Source: Owenia fusiformis
Lineage: Eukaryota > Annelida > Polychaeta > Sabellida > Oweniidae
NCBI GenBank assembly: GCA_903813345.2
Contig: CAIIXF020000011.1
Span: 36,888,062 to 36,948,061 of the forward strand
Length of the DNA stretch: 60,000 bases
Reading direction: 5' to 3'
Of this stretch, positions 1-11,054 are shown piece after piece. Position numbers and translations under genes: made by a program. Position 1 is the first letter of the stretch. The number at the start of each line of letters is the position of its first letter. Under the pieces are notes generated by a model. The model worked only from the letters and a program-made list of their open reading frames with translations, was not told where the DNA came from and ran no database searches.

Positions 1-595
1 GTTATTTATTTAATTTTCCCCAAATTAATCACTAAGGAAACCCTTGATTAGTCAGTTATATTCATTGTTTTGTAATCTTGACATACAAAATATCTTTAAT
101 AAATGCGATATTTCAATCATAAAACGTGCTAATTTGCATATATGCACAATATCTAATTAGCCGTTCTTGTATATTTTAACATTATCTTATTCATTAACTC
201 TGAAAACATAGGTTTAGACAAAATAATTATGCTGCTACCATTGTTACTTTTCAAGGTATTGAAAAAATCATTGTTTCAATAATGGCCTCCATAATTAGCC
301 TATATTATTTTTCCCCAAACTAACTTTTTGTCCAACCCAGTTAAATTACTTCAAAAAACCCTTATTATCATGAATTGACCATAATACTTTGTACTTTTAA
401 TAATTTCTAGGTTCACTAAAGGATGCATAGGGGTGACAAATGGACTAATGAGTGAATATTAGGGTGAAAGAAACATTTGTAAAGAAATGTATTTGTCAAC
501 TTTAACAGCTGTCAAATACTTCTTTTAGCTTAACAGATTATTACCACCCCAATCCGCACTCTGAAATCACAGAACAGTCACTGTTGCATTAATAG

Positions 596-1898
596 TAGGG
601 GTACCACGAGCGCTCGAGTGCTCGAGCGCTTGAGCAATTAACCTCCGATACGGGCTGTATCGATACATAAAATGAATATCGGTCGTATCGTTTTTTGACC
701 GGAAGTCCCTTCTTCCTTACCCAAAGGGAGGGAAAAACTCAGAGCTTAGAGATGACAGACAGTCATAGTTATGTATCTTGCTTGCCGCTTTCGTTTGCCC
801 CGATAGTTCCTGAATACCACAAGTCAATTAGATGTTTTAATCAATGTTAGCATATTTTACAACTTTCTTTGTCGTGATGTGAAATAAACGTAATCTGGCT
901 GAAGTACTTCCAGCTTTACAAGTTTGAAAAATTAGAATAAAGTTAAGTTTTACTTCAATTCACGCCCGGTGATCGTGAAAATGGGACGGAGGGGGGGAGC
1001 AGGCAATTTCTGCAAGAAAATTCAACAAATCTGAGAGATTTATTTTTTCAAGAAAAAGTTTACTATTGAATTGCTGAATTGATAGGTGCACGGTATGGTA
1101 AAATATGTTAGGTCTTCTGGGATTTTTTCTGAAACGATAGGCATCTAAGATATGAGATCTATTAAAAAAGGCGCGAGGCAACCAACAGACACAAATCAAC
1201 GTTTTAGCTATAAATCAAGCAACAATGGTCTACACGACCTGTATTAAATACTTGTAAGTGACGATATCATAACTAAATTAATGCCATTGCTGAATTTATA
1301 AAATAAGTTTCAATACGTAAAATAAAAAATAATCGAAAATAATTATGGGACGGAGGGGGGGAGCAATATGTATCATGTCTTAATACATATTGCTCCCCCC
1401 CCTCCGTCCCAAAATTATTTTTGATTATTTTTTATTTCACCTATGGAAACTTATTTTACAAAGTCAGCAATAACATTAATTTTGTGACGATAATGTCACT
1501 TACAAGTATTTATTACAGGTCATGTACACCATTGTTGCTTCATTTATAGCAACAACATTGACTTTTGCACGTTGGTGCGTTGCGCCTTTTTTAATAGATC
1601 TTATACCCTAAAAGAGTATCGGTTGAAAAAAAAATCCTAGAATACCTAACATATTTTACAATACCGTGAGCCTATTTATTTAGCAATTCAATAGTAAACT
1701 TCTTCTTTAAAAAATAAATCTTCCAGATTTGTTGAAATTTCTAGCAGAAATTGCCTGCTCCCCCCCTCCATCCCAATTCTACGATCACCGGGCGTGCAAT
1801 TTACGCTGTATCATTGTATCGTATCGTTCATATCGTATCGCGAGGTCAGTATCGTAGATATGTATCGATATTAAATTTATCGTATCGTTGTACCCCTA
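596..1898. mobile_element. Non-autonomous hAT-like DNA transposon (MITE-like), 1.3 kb
   Basis: The left end reads TAGGGGTACCACGAG and the right end is the inverted CGTTGTACCCCTA, giving a terminal inverted repeat TAGGGGTAC(C/A)ACGA. Both ends are flanked by the same 8-bp direct repeat ATTAATAG (588-595 and 1899-1906). An 8-bp target duplication with TIRs starting TAGGGG is the hallmark of the hAT superfamily. Subterminal regions are rich in GTATCGATAC-type motifs on both sides, also typical of hAT MITEs. There is no transposase ORF. The middle is occupied by a large foldback (957-1801). It sits in an intron of the Rabin8-like gene. Confidence 0.8.
957..1801. repeat. Large foldback: two ~415-bp inverted arms nested in the hAT element
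   Basis: The left arm (957-1373) begins AATTCACGCCCGGTGATCGT and the right arm (1383-1801) ends with its near reverse complement, ACGATCACCGGGCGTGCAATT, around a loop of only about 9 nt (1374-1382). The G-rich box GGGACGGAGGGGGGGAGCA occurs at the outer part of the left arm (about 983) and again next to the centre (about 1347), with C-rich complements in the right arm, so each arm is itself bounded by the same box. This could form a very long hairpin if transcribed in the host intron. Confidence 0.85.
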
Positions 1899-2134
1899 AT
1901 TAATAGTATGGTACTGTATAGTACTCTTCAAGTATGGTACCGTACACGGTTCATGGTACCATACAGTACTGTTTGAGTCTATGGGATACGGTACAGTACT
2001 GTTAGAGATTGGCTGTATATAATGGTGAAAATCAAATGCTGTCATTAAATCAAATGGACTGTTAATGGTGTGATTTTGGTATGTGCTCTATGCTGACGTC
2101 AATGTTTTCAATTTCCTATGTTGCTCTGTTTCAG

Positions 2135-5100
2135 GTTGATATTCTCCAAGCAGAGGTGGAAGCTTTGAAAAGTCTGGTAATAACTTCAACACCCAGTAAC
2201 CCTAACAAGCACCTGCAGCACTTGGGACATCAACGACGACGTAGCGATGACACACGGTTTATCAACTTAACAAAAAAATCATCAACACATCACGATTTTA
2301 GAAAAATATCTGCACAGCAAATTGAAACTCCACCCAGTCCCACTCAACAAGTGGATCAGAAAGAAACAAAGGAAGAGAATAAGGAGGTTAGATTCTGTCA
2401 CATATGTTCTGCATGAAATGAAATGGGTCTATGCTTAAATTCTCAGTTTGTGATGTTGTGAAGTACAGAGGGTAGAATAAGCATTAAAACTGTAAATAGG
2501 CATTTCATATTGATCTTTAAGATCTGTACTGTACAGAAATACCTTAATTGTGAGACTCCTGAAGCAAATCTTTCAACTCAAATCTTAATATGTTTAGAGA
2601 AAGAGTGGATTAAAGTAAGACGGGAGTGATTGCCTTGAAATGCCCTCACAAGGATTTTTTCTTAAAATTCAAACTTTACTTGCAGTCACCTTAGAAATGT
2701 CCAAATCTTAAAATATCCCAATTCCATACTCTGCAAATTGACATTAAGTTTAAAGACCAGAAAACTTTACCACCTGGTAAATGATTAAGCCTAAGCTCCG
2801 CCCAGATTTGTCAATATCCAATCATATAACTGCACTTGCATCATGGGAAGTCACATGACTCAAACAAAAGCACATGGCTGGTGAACAACTATAATATCAA
2901 AGTGGACTTACATACTATCCTCAATTATATTCTAATCCTATCCTTTTCTAGTTAATTATATAATCCCTAAGTAATTGTATATCTAGATGAAAATGTTTTA
3001 TGTATAATTTGATTAAATAATTGTTAATTGTCATTGTTTAGTATGCTTATTCCCACATATGGCCCATAAATGGAACACCTTCTCTGTTGGGATACCACTC
3101 CCTCACCTTATGGACCACACAATTTGGCAAAAGTTCCCTTCTACAATTAATTAGTCCTCTTAGGTTGGGGTATTCCTCTAAAGCCCTTCTCTTTCTTTGT
3201 AAATATCTTTCATTATTCCATAATCCTCTATTGTTTAACATTCCCCAAAAGGATTTGTAGGCCACCTTTCTAAATTTGTTATTTATATCATGTGGATGAT
3301 GTGGAGTATCAGGCCATGGGTCCTGAAGACAATATGGGCATCTTGTTTCATTTGCATCATCCTCATTCATTTTTTGGGTTTAACTTTCCATTTCTTTGTT
3401 CTAAACAATAGTTCAATGCTCTTGTCTTGTGATTCAGTAAGAAAATATGAAACAATACATATTTTCAGATTTACTACCATAGGACTATGTTACATATTGT
3501 GTAGTGTGTCACGACTCTTGACCAGCAGATAGACCTCCCAAATACGAAAATTTGATGAACCAAGCCCATGGTCAGCAAGAGAATATCCTTGATAACTCAT
3601 TCATGATTTATAATGTGATTTGTATATATTTGTTGTAGCAAGACATTGCTTTGGGTGCTTAGATGTGACATGTCATGAAAGGGTGGTTAGAGCTAACATT
3701 CCACATGGTATGTTAAAAAGGGATCATAGGAAAATGTGTATAGAAATTATTAGTAGCACCATATGCTTATGGGTAGAGCCACATTTGAAGTAAATGTGTA
3801 TTTGATACCAACCCAGAACTACATACCCATCTAATGTCATGCAAAACAATCCAACCAAAAAGGCAATCAGGATATCTCATTTGGATTTGGTATTTTGATA
3901 TCACCCCAGGAAAAAGCTTGGATGAGAAAGGAATATCTCCAAGATCATCCCATTTAGAGCTATGGGTGTATCATTTGAATTTATAGGGGCATGGCATTCT
4001 GATACTCATAGCATCTTTCTGTTTCACCTCAGGGCTGAGAAGAAATGAGATGTCATGGATTATCATGATGGGGGCATGGCATCAACTATGAGACTTATTT
4101 TCCCATCTGGTCTTGAAATGACACTTGCCATATTTGTTCTCTGTTTCTAGAACTTAGATATCTTTACTTCATTAGAATCTAAAAACCTGTATATGTACAT
4201 CCATTCACGGTTACCAGAGACATACATGTACTGGTTGAAACCATAAAACAAAATTATTGGTGAGATAATTGCCATGATTGCTTTATTATCAGTTAATGTC
4301 GTATTTCACTGTGATTACTGCTTATGGTCCCGGTTAATTACCTCAAGAAAAGATAAACAGCCAAATCTTTAAAGACAACATTGCAGGATTTGTTTTTCCA
4401 ATTTGTTTTGCAATGCATTTATAATTATGCTTAATCACAGCATTATTAGAAGTAATCACAGTATGTTTACCATGATAAATACAATATTAAACTCTTTCAA
4501 CAAGGTTTTGTATTTGTGATTAAAAAAGAGTAGAAACTTTTTGTAGAAAACGATAAGTCAATAGTGTTGCAGACTTGGGTAATTGTATGATATTATCACA
4601 AAAGATTAGCTGATCAAATGACACAGCCATGAACATGTTATTTTATTCATGTTCATTCTAACTTTGATGTTACATTCAGAAGAAGCAATGGCTGAAGCAA
4701 AGAAACCAAGAAAGCGCACGTCAAAATTCAATATTGAAATACAAGGAGAAGATGAGTTAAAACAAAAAACTCTTAAAAAGCTAAATCTAGTGAAAGAAAA
4801 AATGAAAACAGGTGTTAGAACAACAAATGCAGTAGCAATTGACACTTTGCTAGACTTCTGGATCTTCAATAATGTTCAACATGATGAAAGAGAAAGACAA
4901 ACAGTGAATGATATCCTGGTTATTCAAGAACATACACCTGTTGAAAAAAACGAAACATCTGACCCAATGTTCCTGACAACAAAATCATCTATACAAAAGT
5001 TTGTGGACAGTGTTTCAGCGCATAATGTTTTTTGTAATATGGCATTACTCTGGAATGATCATAGTCTTCATGATCATGCAGCCTTGGTCAACATGAAGTG

Positions 5101-8100
5101 TGAAGCAGATCACCATATTAGATGGAAGTCATCTCCAACCTTACCAAATGGCCATAGTTTGGTGAACTTTCCTATGTTCCATGGGTATATTACATCTGGA
5201 ATGCTTACCAGCCAATATGACCATCTGCATACAACTGCAGATTTTGGACACATCAGTAAAGAATTTACTGATGCATACGCTCAAAAGGTCAAGTCTTGCA
5301 TGACAGACTCTTGTCAAGCTTCTATCGTAGAAGAATCCACACACCTTGAGCCAGAAAAGCTTGATGAAGGAATATCTATTATGACCGACGCAAGGCATGG
5401 TTGGCGAAAGAATGCCAATGATTGTGACGTGGTGTGTATTGGACTCTCGTCAATTGTCAAGTTTCCCAAACTAGGCAAATAACGTGGTTGCTTCAATGCT
5501 TTGTAGATCACTAATTTCTATCTTAAATGTTTAAATCTGGTTCCAGATTGATCCTGTCTTCTTTGAGGAGTTCAAAACTTGGAGATTGGCACCCAGTCTT
5601 GATACCACTAGTCCATTCTTCAATACAATAAATAGGGAAGATATACAGCCTTGCCTCAAATTCACACAAAAACAGGTTAGTCCAGGTACATGTTTTAACC
5701 CGGGGTTTGGAAGATGGGATATATATACCTCTTCCATGTAAAAATATATTGTTTTTATGTCAACACCAAAAGTGGTGATATATTGTTGTAGTCTCTAACT
5801 TTTTTATGGATGACCAATATTCGGTGTTTAGTGTTCGGCAATCTGTGTCTGTAACAAATGGCAGGTGGTGACATTTTGCTTGTTTATGCCTTGGTTAAAT
5901 GTCATTATGATTTGTTTGAGTTAGCAATATTTTGATATTGATAAATTACCCTTCACGCATTTGCATTAAAATAAAAATATTTTTGTTCCAGCTTTTAGCT
6001 AGATTGTACTTATGACTATGTGTTTGTTTTACTTCAGCTTTCTAGTGCAGTATTAGAAAATATCCAGCAAAATACTCTTACCATGGAACCTTTTGGGGAG
6101 AAGAACCCGTTCCCCAGGTGAGTCATTTTTTATTTATTTTTGAATTGCCAGATAAAGATAGTGTAAAAACCAGATTGCAAATATTTATGTAAGATCACAT
6201 TAAGAGAATAGCAGGGGTTAGAATTAAGGGTTCGAGCCGGGGGTTAGAATTAGGCGGTGATTCTTTGACTCTCTTTCTGGCTAACTAACTGATTTGAAAG
6301 ACAAAGTTATTGAGTTATTCAAAATTTTAACAACAGTTTTAAATCAATCAATCATATTTTGCCATCTTCAATATTTGTTTCACATATTTTTCTGCGTTGT
6401 ATATATTTGGAGAAAATGTTTTCAGGAAATGTGCCTTAACAGATGCAAGCAGAGTTTGCAAGTTCAGAGTACAACTGGCCAGTCCTAGTTCATCACATGT
6501 CATATGTCAATTCGCCAGAGACAGGGTATGTACATTTGGCCAGTCCTAATTCATCACATGTTATATGTCAATTCCCCAATTGGCCAGTCCTAGTTCATCA
6601 CATGTCATATGTCAATTCGCCAGAGACAGGGTATGTACATTTGGCCAGTCCTAGTTCATCACATGTTATATGTCAATTCCCCAATTGGCCAGTCCTAATT
6701 CATCACATGTTATATGTCAATTCCCCAATTGGCCAGTCCTAGTTCATCACATGTCATATGTCAATTCGCCAGAGACAGGGTATGTACAATTGGTCAGTCC
6801 TAATTCATTACATGTTATATGTCAATTCCCCAATTGGCCAGTCCTAGTTCATCACATGTCATATGTCAATTCGCCAGAGACAGGGTATGTACATTTGGCC
6901 AGTCCTAGTTCATCACATGTTATATGTCAATTCCCCAATTGGCCAGTCCTAATTCATCACATGTTATATGTCAATTCCCCAATTGGCCAGTCCTAGTTCA
7001 TCACATGTCATATGTCAATTCGCCAGAGACAGGGTATGTACAATTGGTCAGTCCTAATTCATCACATGTTAAATGTCAATTCCCCAATTGGCCAGTCCTA
7101 GGTCATCACATGTCATATGTCAATTTGCCAGAGACAGGGTATGTACAATTGGTCAGTCCGAATTCATCACATGTTAAATGTCAATTCCCCAATTGGCCAG
7201 TCCTAGGTCATCACATGTCATATGTCAATTCGCCAGAGACAGGGTATGTACAATTGGTCAGTCCTAATTTATCACATGTTAAATGTCAATTCCCCAATTG
7301 GCCAGTCCTAGGTCATCACATGTCATATGTCAATTCGCCAGAGACAGGGTTTGTACAATTGGTCAGTCCTAGTTCATCACATGTTATATGTCAATTCCCC
7401 AATTGGCCACTCCTAGGTCATCACATGTCATATGTCAATTTGCCAGAGACAGGGTATGTACAATTGGTCAGTCCTAATTCATCACATGTTATATGTCAAT
7501 TCCCCAATTGGCCAGTCCTAGGTCATCACATGTCATATGTCAATTTGCCAGAGACAGGGTATGTACAATTGGTCAGTCCTAATTCATCACATGTTATATG
7601 TCAATTCCCCAATTGGCCACTCCTAGGTCATCACATGTCATATGTCAATTTGCCAGAGACAGGGTATGTACAATTGGTCAGTCCTAATTCATCACATGTT
7701 ATATGGCAATTCCCCAATTGGCCAGTCCTAGGTCATCACATGTCATATGTCAATTTGCCAGAGACAGGGTATGTACAATTGGCCAGTCCTAATTCATCAC
7801 ATGTTATATGTCAATTCCCCAATTGGCCAGTCCTAGGTCATCACATGTCATATATCAATTCGCCAGAGACAGGGTATGTACAATTGGCCAGTCCTAGTTC
7901 ATCACATGTCATATGTCAATTCGCCAGAGACAGGGAATGTACAATTGGTCAGTCCTAGTTTATCACATGTTATATGTCAATTCCCCAATTGGCCAGTCCT
8001 AGTTCATCACATGTCATATGTCAATTCGCCAGAGACAGGGTATGTACAATTGGTCAGTCTTAATTCATCACATGTTAAATGTCAATTCCCCAATTGGCCA

Positions 8101-10427
8101 GTCCTAGGTCATCACATGTCATATGTCAATTCGTCAGAGACAGGGTATGTACAATTGGCCAGTCCTAGTTCATCACATGTCATATGTCAATTCGCCAGAG
8201 ACAGGGTATGTACAATTGGTCAGTCTTAATTCATCACATGTTAAATGTCAATTCCCCAATTGGCCAGTCCTAGGTCATCACATGTCATATGTCAATTCGT
8301 CAGAGACAGGGTATGTACAATTGGTCAGTCCTAGTTCATCACATGTCATATGTCAATTCGCCAGAGACAGGGTATGTACAATTGGTCAGTCCTAATTCAT
8401 CACATGTTATATGTCAATTCCCCAATTGGCCAGTCCTAGGTCATCACATGTCATATGTCAATTCGTCAGAGACAGGGTATGTACAATTGGTCAGTCCTAG
8501 TTCATCACATGTCATATGTCAATTCGCCAGAGACAGGGTATGTACAATTGGTCAGTCCTAATTCATCACATGTTATATGTCAATTCCCCAATTGGCCAGT
8601 CCTAGTTCATCACATGTCATATGTCAATTCGCCAGAGACAGGGTATGTACAATTGGTCAGTCTTAATTCATCACATGTTAAATGTCAATTCCCCAATTGG
8701 CCAGTCCTAGGTCATCACATGTCATATGTCAATTCGTCAGAGACAGGGTATGTACAATTGGTCAGTCCTAGTTCATCACATGTCATATGTCAATTCGCCA
8801 GAGACAGGGTATGTACAATTGGTCAGTCCTAATTCATCACATGTTATATGTCAATTCCCCAATTGGCCAGTCCTAATTCATCACATGTTAAATGTCAATT
8901 CCCCAATTGGCCAGTCCTAGGTCATCACATGTCATATGTCAATTCGTCAGAGACAGGGTATGTACAATTGGTCAGTCCTAATTCATCACATGTCATATGT
9001 CAATTCGCCAGAGACAGGGTATGTACAATTGGTCAGTCCTAATTCATCACATGTTAAATGTCAATTCCCCAATTGGCCAGTCCTAGGTCATCACATGTCA
9101 TATGTCAATTCGTCAGAGACAGGGTATGTACAATTGGTCAGTCCTAATTCATCACATGTTATATGTCAATTCCCCAATTGGCCAGTCCTAATTCATCACA
9201 TGTTAAATGTCAATTCCCCAATTGGCCAGTCCTAGGTCATCACATGTCATATGTCAATTCGTCAGAGACAGGGTATGTACAATTGGCCAGTCCTAGGTCA
9301 TCACATGTCATATGTCAATTCGTCAGAGACAGGGTATGTACAATTGGTCAGTCCTAATTCATCACATGTTATATGTCAATTCCCCAATTGGCCAGTCCTA
9401 ATTCATCACATGTCATATGTCAATTCGTCAGAGACAGGGTATGTACAATTGGTCAGTCCTAATTCATCACATGTCATATGTCAATTCGTCAGAGACAGGG
9501 TATGTACAATTGGTCAGTCCTAATTCATCACATGTTATATGTCAATTCCCCAATTGGCCAGTCCTAATTCATCACATGTCATATGTCAATTCGTCAGAGA
9601 CAGGGTATGTACAATTGGTCAGTCCTAATTCATCACATGTCATATGTCAATTCGTCAGAGACAGGGTATGTACAATTGGTCAGTCCTTAATTCATCACAT
9701 GTTATATGTCAATTCCCCAATTGGCCAGTCCTAGTTCATCACATGTTATATGTCAATTTGCCAGAGACAGGGTATGTACACTTAAACCTGTTGATGAGCA
9801 CCTTTCTTAAACGAACATGTTGTAATGTAGATAAATCAACATTTTTATTTTATTTTTTTTATTTTATGGGAGAGTTACACCACAATGAAAAAAACTTGTT
9901 TTTCCACAACTTTGAACATTTGAACAAGATCTTGGCAATTACAATATAAGAAAAACAAAGTAAATGTACATTTGCAATAAAATTGTGCCCTTAATTGTGA
10001 TTATGAATTTCAGGTTGCTGCGGTGTGTGACTTCTATACATATATACGGTACATTCATCAAGGTCTCGTCAAAAGTGAAGGTAAAATTATTTGTTAATTT
10101 TGTATAAATGCTAATATTTTATTACCTGAAAATCTTCTTACATCTGATTATTAACGATTCAATAAATCAATTCTTTGCCTTAATATTTATGAAGTAGAAA
10201 CAGTAATTGAAAATTATTGCTTTATATATCCAGATTTATTCAGAACATAATATAACTTAAAATTATGATTTGATTGAAACACAAAAATGTATAACCATTA
10301 TTAGTAAATCTCTAAATCTCTCAATCTAAATTATATTTCATAATTTTATATTTCAGATCAAGATGTTTACTGGCACATAATAAAACTACGCAAACAGATG
10401 GCGCTGTCAAGATTAGGCCTAGGATAG
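2135..10427 (+). CDS. RAB3IP: RAB3IP/RAB3IL1 (Rabin8/GRAB)-like Rab guanine nucleotide exchange factor, C-terminal part
   Basis: In known family members this protein activates Rab8/Rab3-type GTPases through an N-terminal Sec2 coiled coil in exocytosis and ciliogenesis. Only the C-terminal 232 residues are in the window. Inferred exons: 2135-2386, 5547-5675, 6038-6117, 6426-6525, 10014-10080 and 10357-10427; all have AG/GT borders and compatible phases. Exon 1 begins VDILQAEVEALKSLV, the end of the coiled coil. Exon 2 carries FFEEFKTW...REDIQPCLKF, exon 3 LSSAVLENIQQNTLTMEP, exon 4 RKCALTDASRVCKFR, exon 5 VCDFYTYIRYIHQGLVK and exon 6 DVYWHIIKLRKQMALSRLGLG-stop, each co-linear with vertebrate Rabin8. 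Exon 4 and its donor are the parent of the satellite that follows. The 3' UTR has AATAAA candidates at 11250 and 11931. The 5' exons are missing at the window edge. Confidence 0.93.
3047..3370 (-). CDS. ORF resembling the P2X7 intracellular-domain (P2RX7IN) family, antisense in a Rabin8 intron
   Basis: The 107-residue ORF has a cysteine pair near the start (RCPYCLQDPW) and a C-terminal half reading RKVAYKSFWGML...RRELLPNCVVHKVREWYPNREGV. The R-x-LP-x-CVV-x-x-(I/V)R-x-x-(F/Y)P pattern is that of the cytosolic ballast domain of P2X7 receptors, which also occurs in many stand-alone, lineage-expanded invertebrate ORFs. There is no channel domain here. An in-frame stop lies four codons upstream of the ATG, so this is either a short single-exon gene, one exon of a split gene, or a mobile-element cargo remnant. 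I cannot tell which. Family assignment is from motif memory only. Confidence 0.45.
   Translation of the reverse strand: MNEDDANETRCPYCLQDPWPDTPHHPHDINNKFRKVAYKSFWGMLNNRGLWNNERYLQRKRRALEEYPNLRGLINCRRELLPNCVVHKVREWYPNREGVPFMGHMWE
4649..5482 (+). pseudogene. Truncated ORF of an uncharacterised transposase-like invertebrate family
   Basis: The open frame is 277 codons; the natural start may be ATG 4649 or the internal ATG 4688 (MAEAKKPRKRTSKF). A basic N-terminus is followed by a segment with conserved-looking W, H and C residues and then GISIMTDARHGWRKNANDCD, ending soon after CIG. That motif marks a large uncharacterised family seen in cnidarians, amphioxus and molluscs, often in many copies. 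I infer an RNase-H/DDE-type enzyme, with the D of MTDA as a candidate catalytic residue, but this is not established. The frame stops where the family normally continues, so the copy looks truncated. It lies in the sense orientation in the intron between Rabin8 exons 2135-2386 and 5547-5675 and is not joined to them by an obvious splice. Confidence 0.4.
5790..5880 (+). repeat. Dispersed repeat copy 1 (shared with 57165-57260)
   Basis: The stretch around CTGTAACAAATGGCAGGTGG and TGACATTTTGC recurs in reverse complement at 57165-57260, where the preceding TCGGTGTTTAGTG-type segment also has a diverged counterpart. Two copies 51 kb apart in opposite orientation indicate an interspersed repeat family. 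No terminal repeats or coding capacity are seen. Confidence 0.6.
6426..6531 (+). other. Rabin8 exon 4 with its authentic 5' splice site, parent of the satellite
   Basis: The acceptor TTTTCAG ends at 6425 and the exon runs 6426-6525 to CAGAGACAGG|GTATGT. Together with two bases from the previous exon it gives 34 codons. The first part, RKCALTDASRVCKFR, matches the conserved KCALTG-x-S-x-x-CKHR segment of Rabin8. The rest (VQLASPSSSHVICQFARDR) aligns without gaps to the normally conserved I-x-LGD...YYYIS...R-x-RI segment but keeps only a few of its residues. Reading through the donor meets TAA at 6547-6549. Confidence 0.85.
6467..9782 (+). repeat. Satellite built from an exon end plus its splice donor (61-bp and 44-bp units)
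   Basis: Unit A (61 bp) runs from AGTCCTAGTTCATCACATGT through CATATGTCAATTCGCCAGAG and ACAGGGTATGTAC to TTGGCC. It contains the 3' part of Rabin8 exon 4, the GTATGT donor and the first intron bases. Unit B (44 bp) is the same but TTCCCCAATTGG replaces the donor segment, a net 17-bp loss. The 5' part of the array is mainly AB dimers (105 bp, a multiple of three, giving long meaningless ORFs of up to 344 codons at 6924-7958). From about 8120 AAB trimers (166 bp) become frequent. I counted 34 copies of the GAGACAGGG donor block by eye, including the authentic one. Unique intron resumes at about 9783. Confidence 0.95.
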
Positions 10428-11054
10428 GGGCATATTTATAGGTTGTACTTTATATAGCTAGGTGACAGACTGTGCAATGAATGGGCATCACAAGTTTACA
10501 ATTTAACTAGAAGAGAAAATAATTTGAAATGAGGAAACCATCAAAATAACTGCAACAATAGAATGTATTCTGGATTGTGTATTGTCCAGAAATCGTCAAG
10601 TTTACATCTTAAGCCATGAAGAGCAATGTCTTCACTGAATGTCTCCCATTGCAATACAAAATAGTAAATGTATTTTTTTATTTGAATGTGTTTACTCGAT
10701 TTAGTTTTATTTGTAAAGATTTTTTAACCAATTTATGTATGGCCATTTTTTAAATCAATATTTTATCACACTTTTATGAGGCGTTTACCTTGTTTCAACG
10801 AAGATTGTAATACAAGAAACATTCCAATGTTCAAAATCTTACAGTACATTTGACTAAATCTTGTAAAATCAGCTTGTGGTAGCCTTTTATAGATTTATGT
10901 AGTATAATGTAGTAGGTTCAATACTGAATAATGCAGTCTAAAAGTGGTGTTAGGATGATATAATTTAGTGGAAGAATAGGTCTTGTATTAAGTTTCTGCC
11001 CTCCTTCTTTCCATCCCACCAGCCTGGGAGGGAGAAACCACTTGTCCCATGAAC

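Larger units (their letters stand above)
1..2134. other. Intron sequence 5' of the first visible Rabin8 exon
   Basis: No coding exon is visible here. The exon at 2135 starts with a splice acceptor and continues a coiled coil, so this stretch must be intron of the RAB3IP-like gene whose 5' exons lie left of the window. I looked for an exon encoding the conserved Sec2-type coiled coil and found none. The interval is AT-rich and contains one hAT-like element (596-1898). Just after it, at 1905-2000, there is a short dyad-rich patch of GGTACC/AGTACT motifs. Confidence 0.7.

Noticed and set aside
6467-9782. CRISPR-like array
   Set aside because: The units are contiguous, all of one sequence, with no unique spacers, and the host is a eukaryotic intron.
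6443-9949. Series of overlapping ORFs (up to 344 codons) encoding a repetitive protein
   Set aside because: They are frame-by-frame readings of the 61/44-bp satellite. The frame persists only because the AB dimer is 105 bp; unit order changes break it. The parent sequence is a Rabin8 exon end, not a repeat protein.
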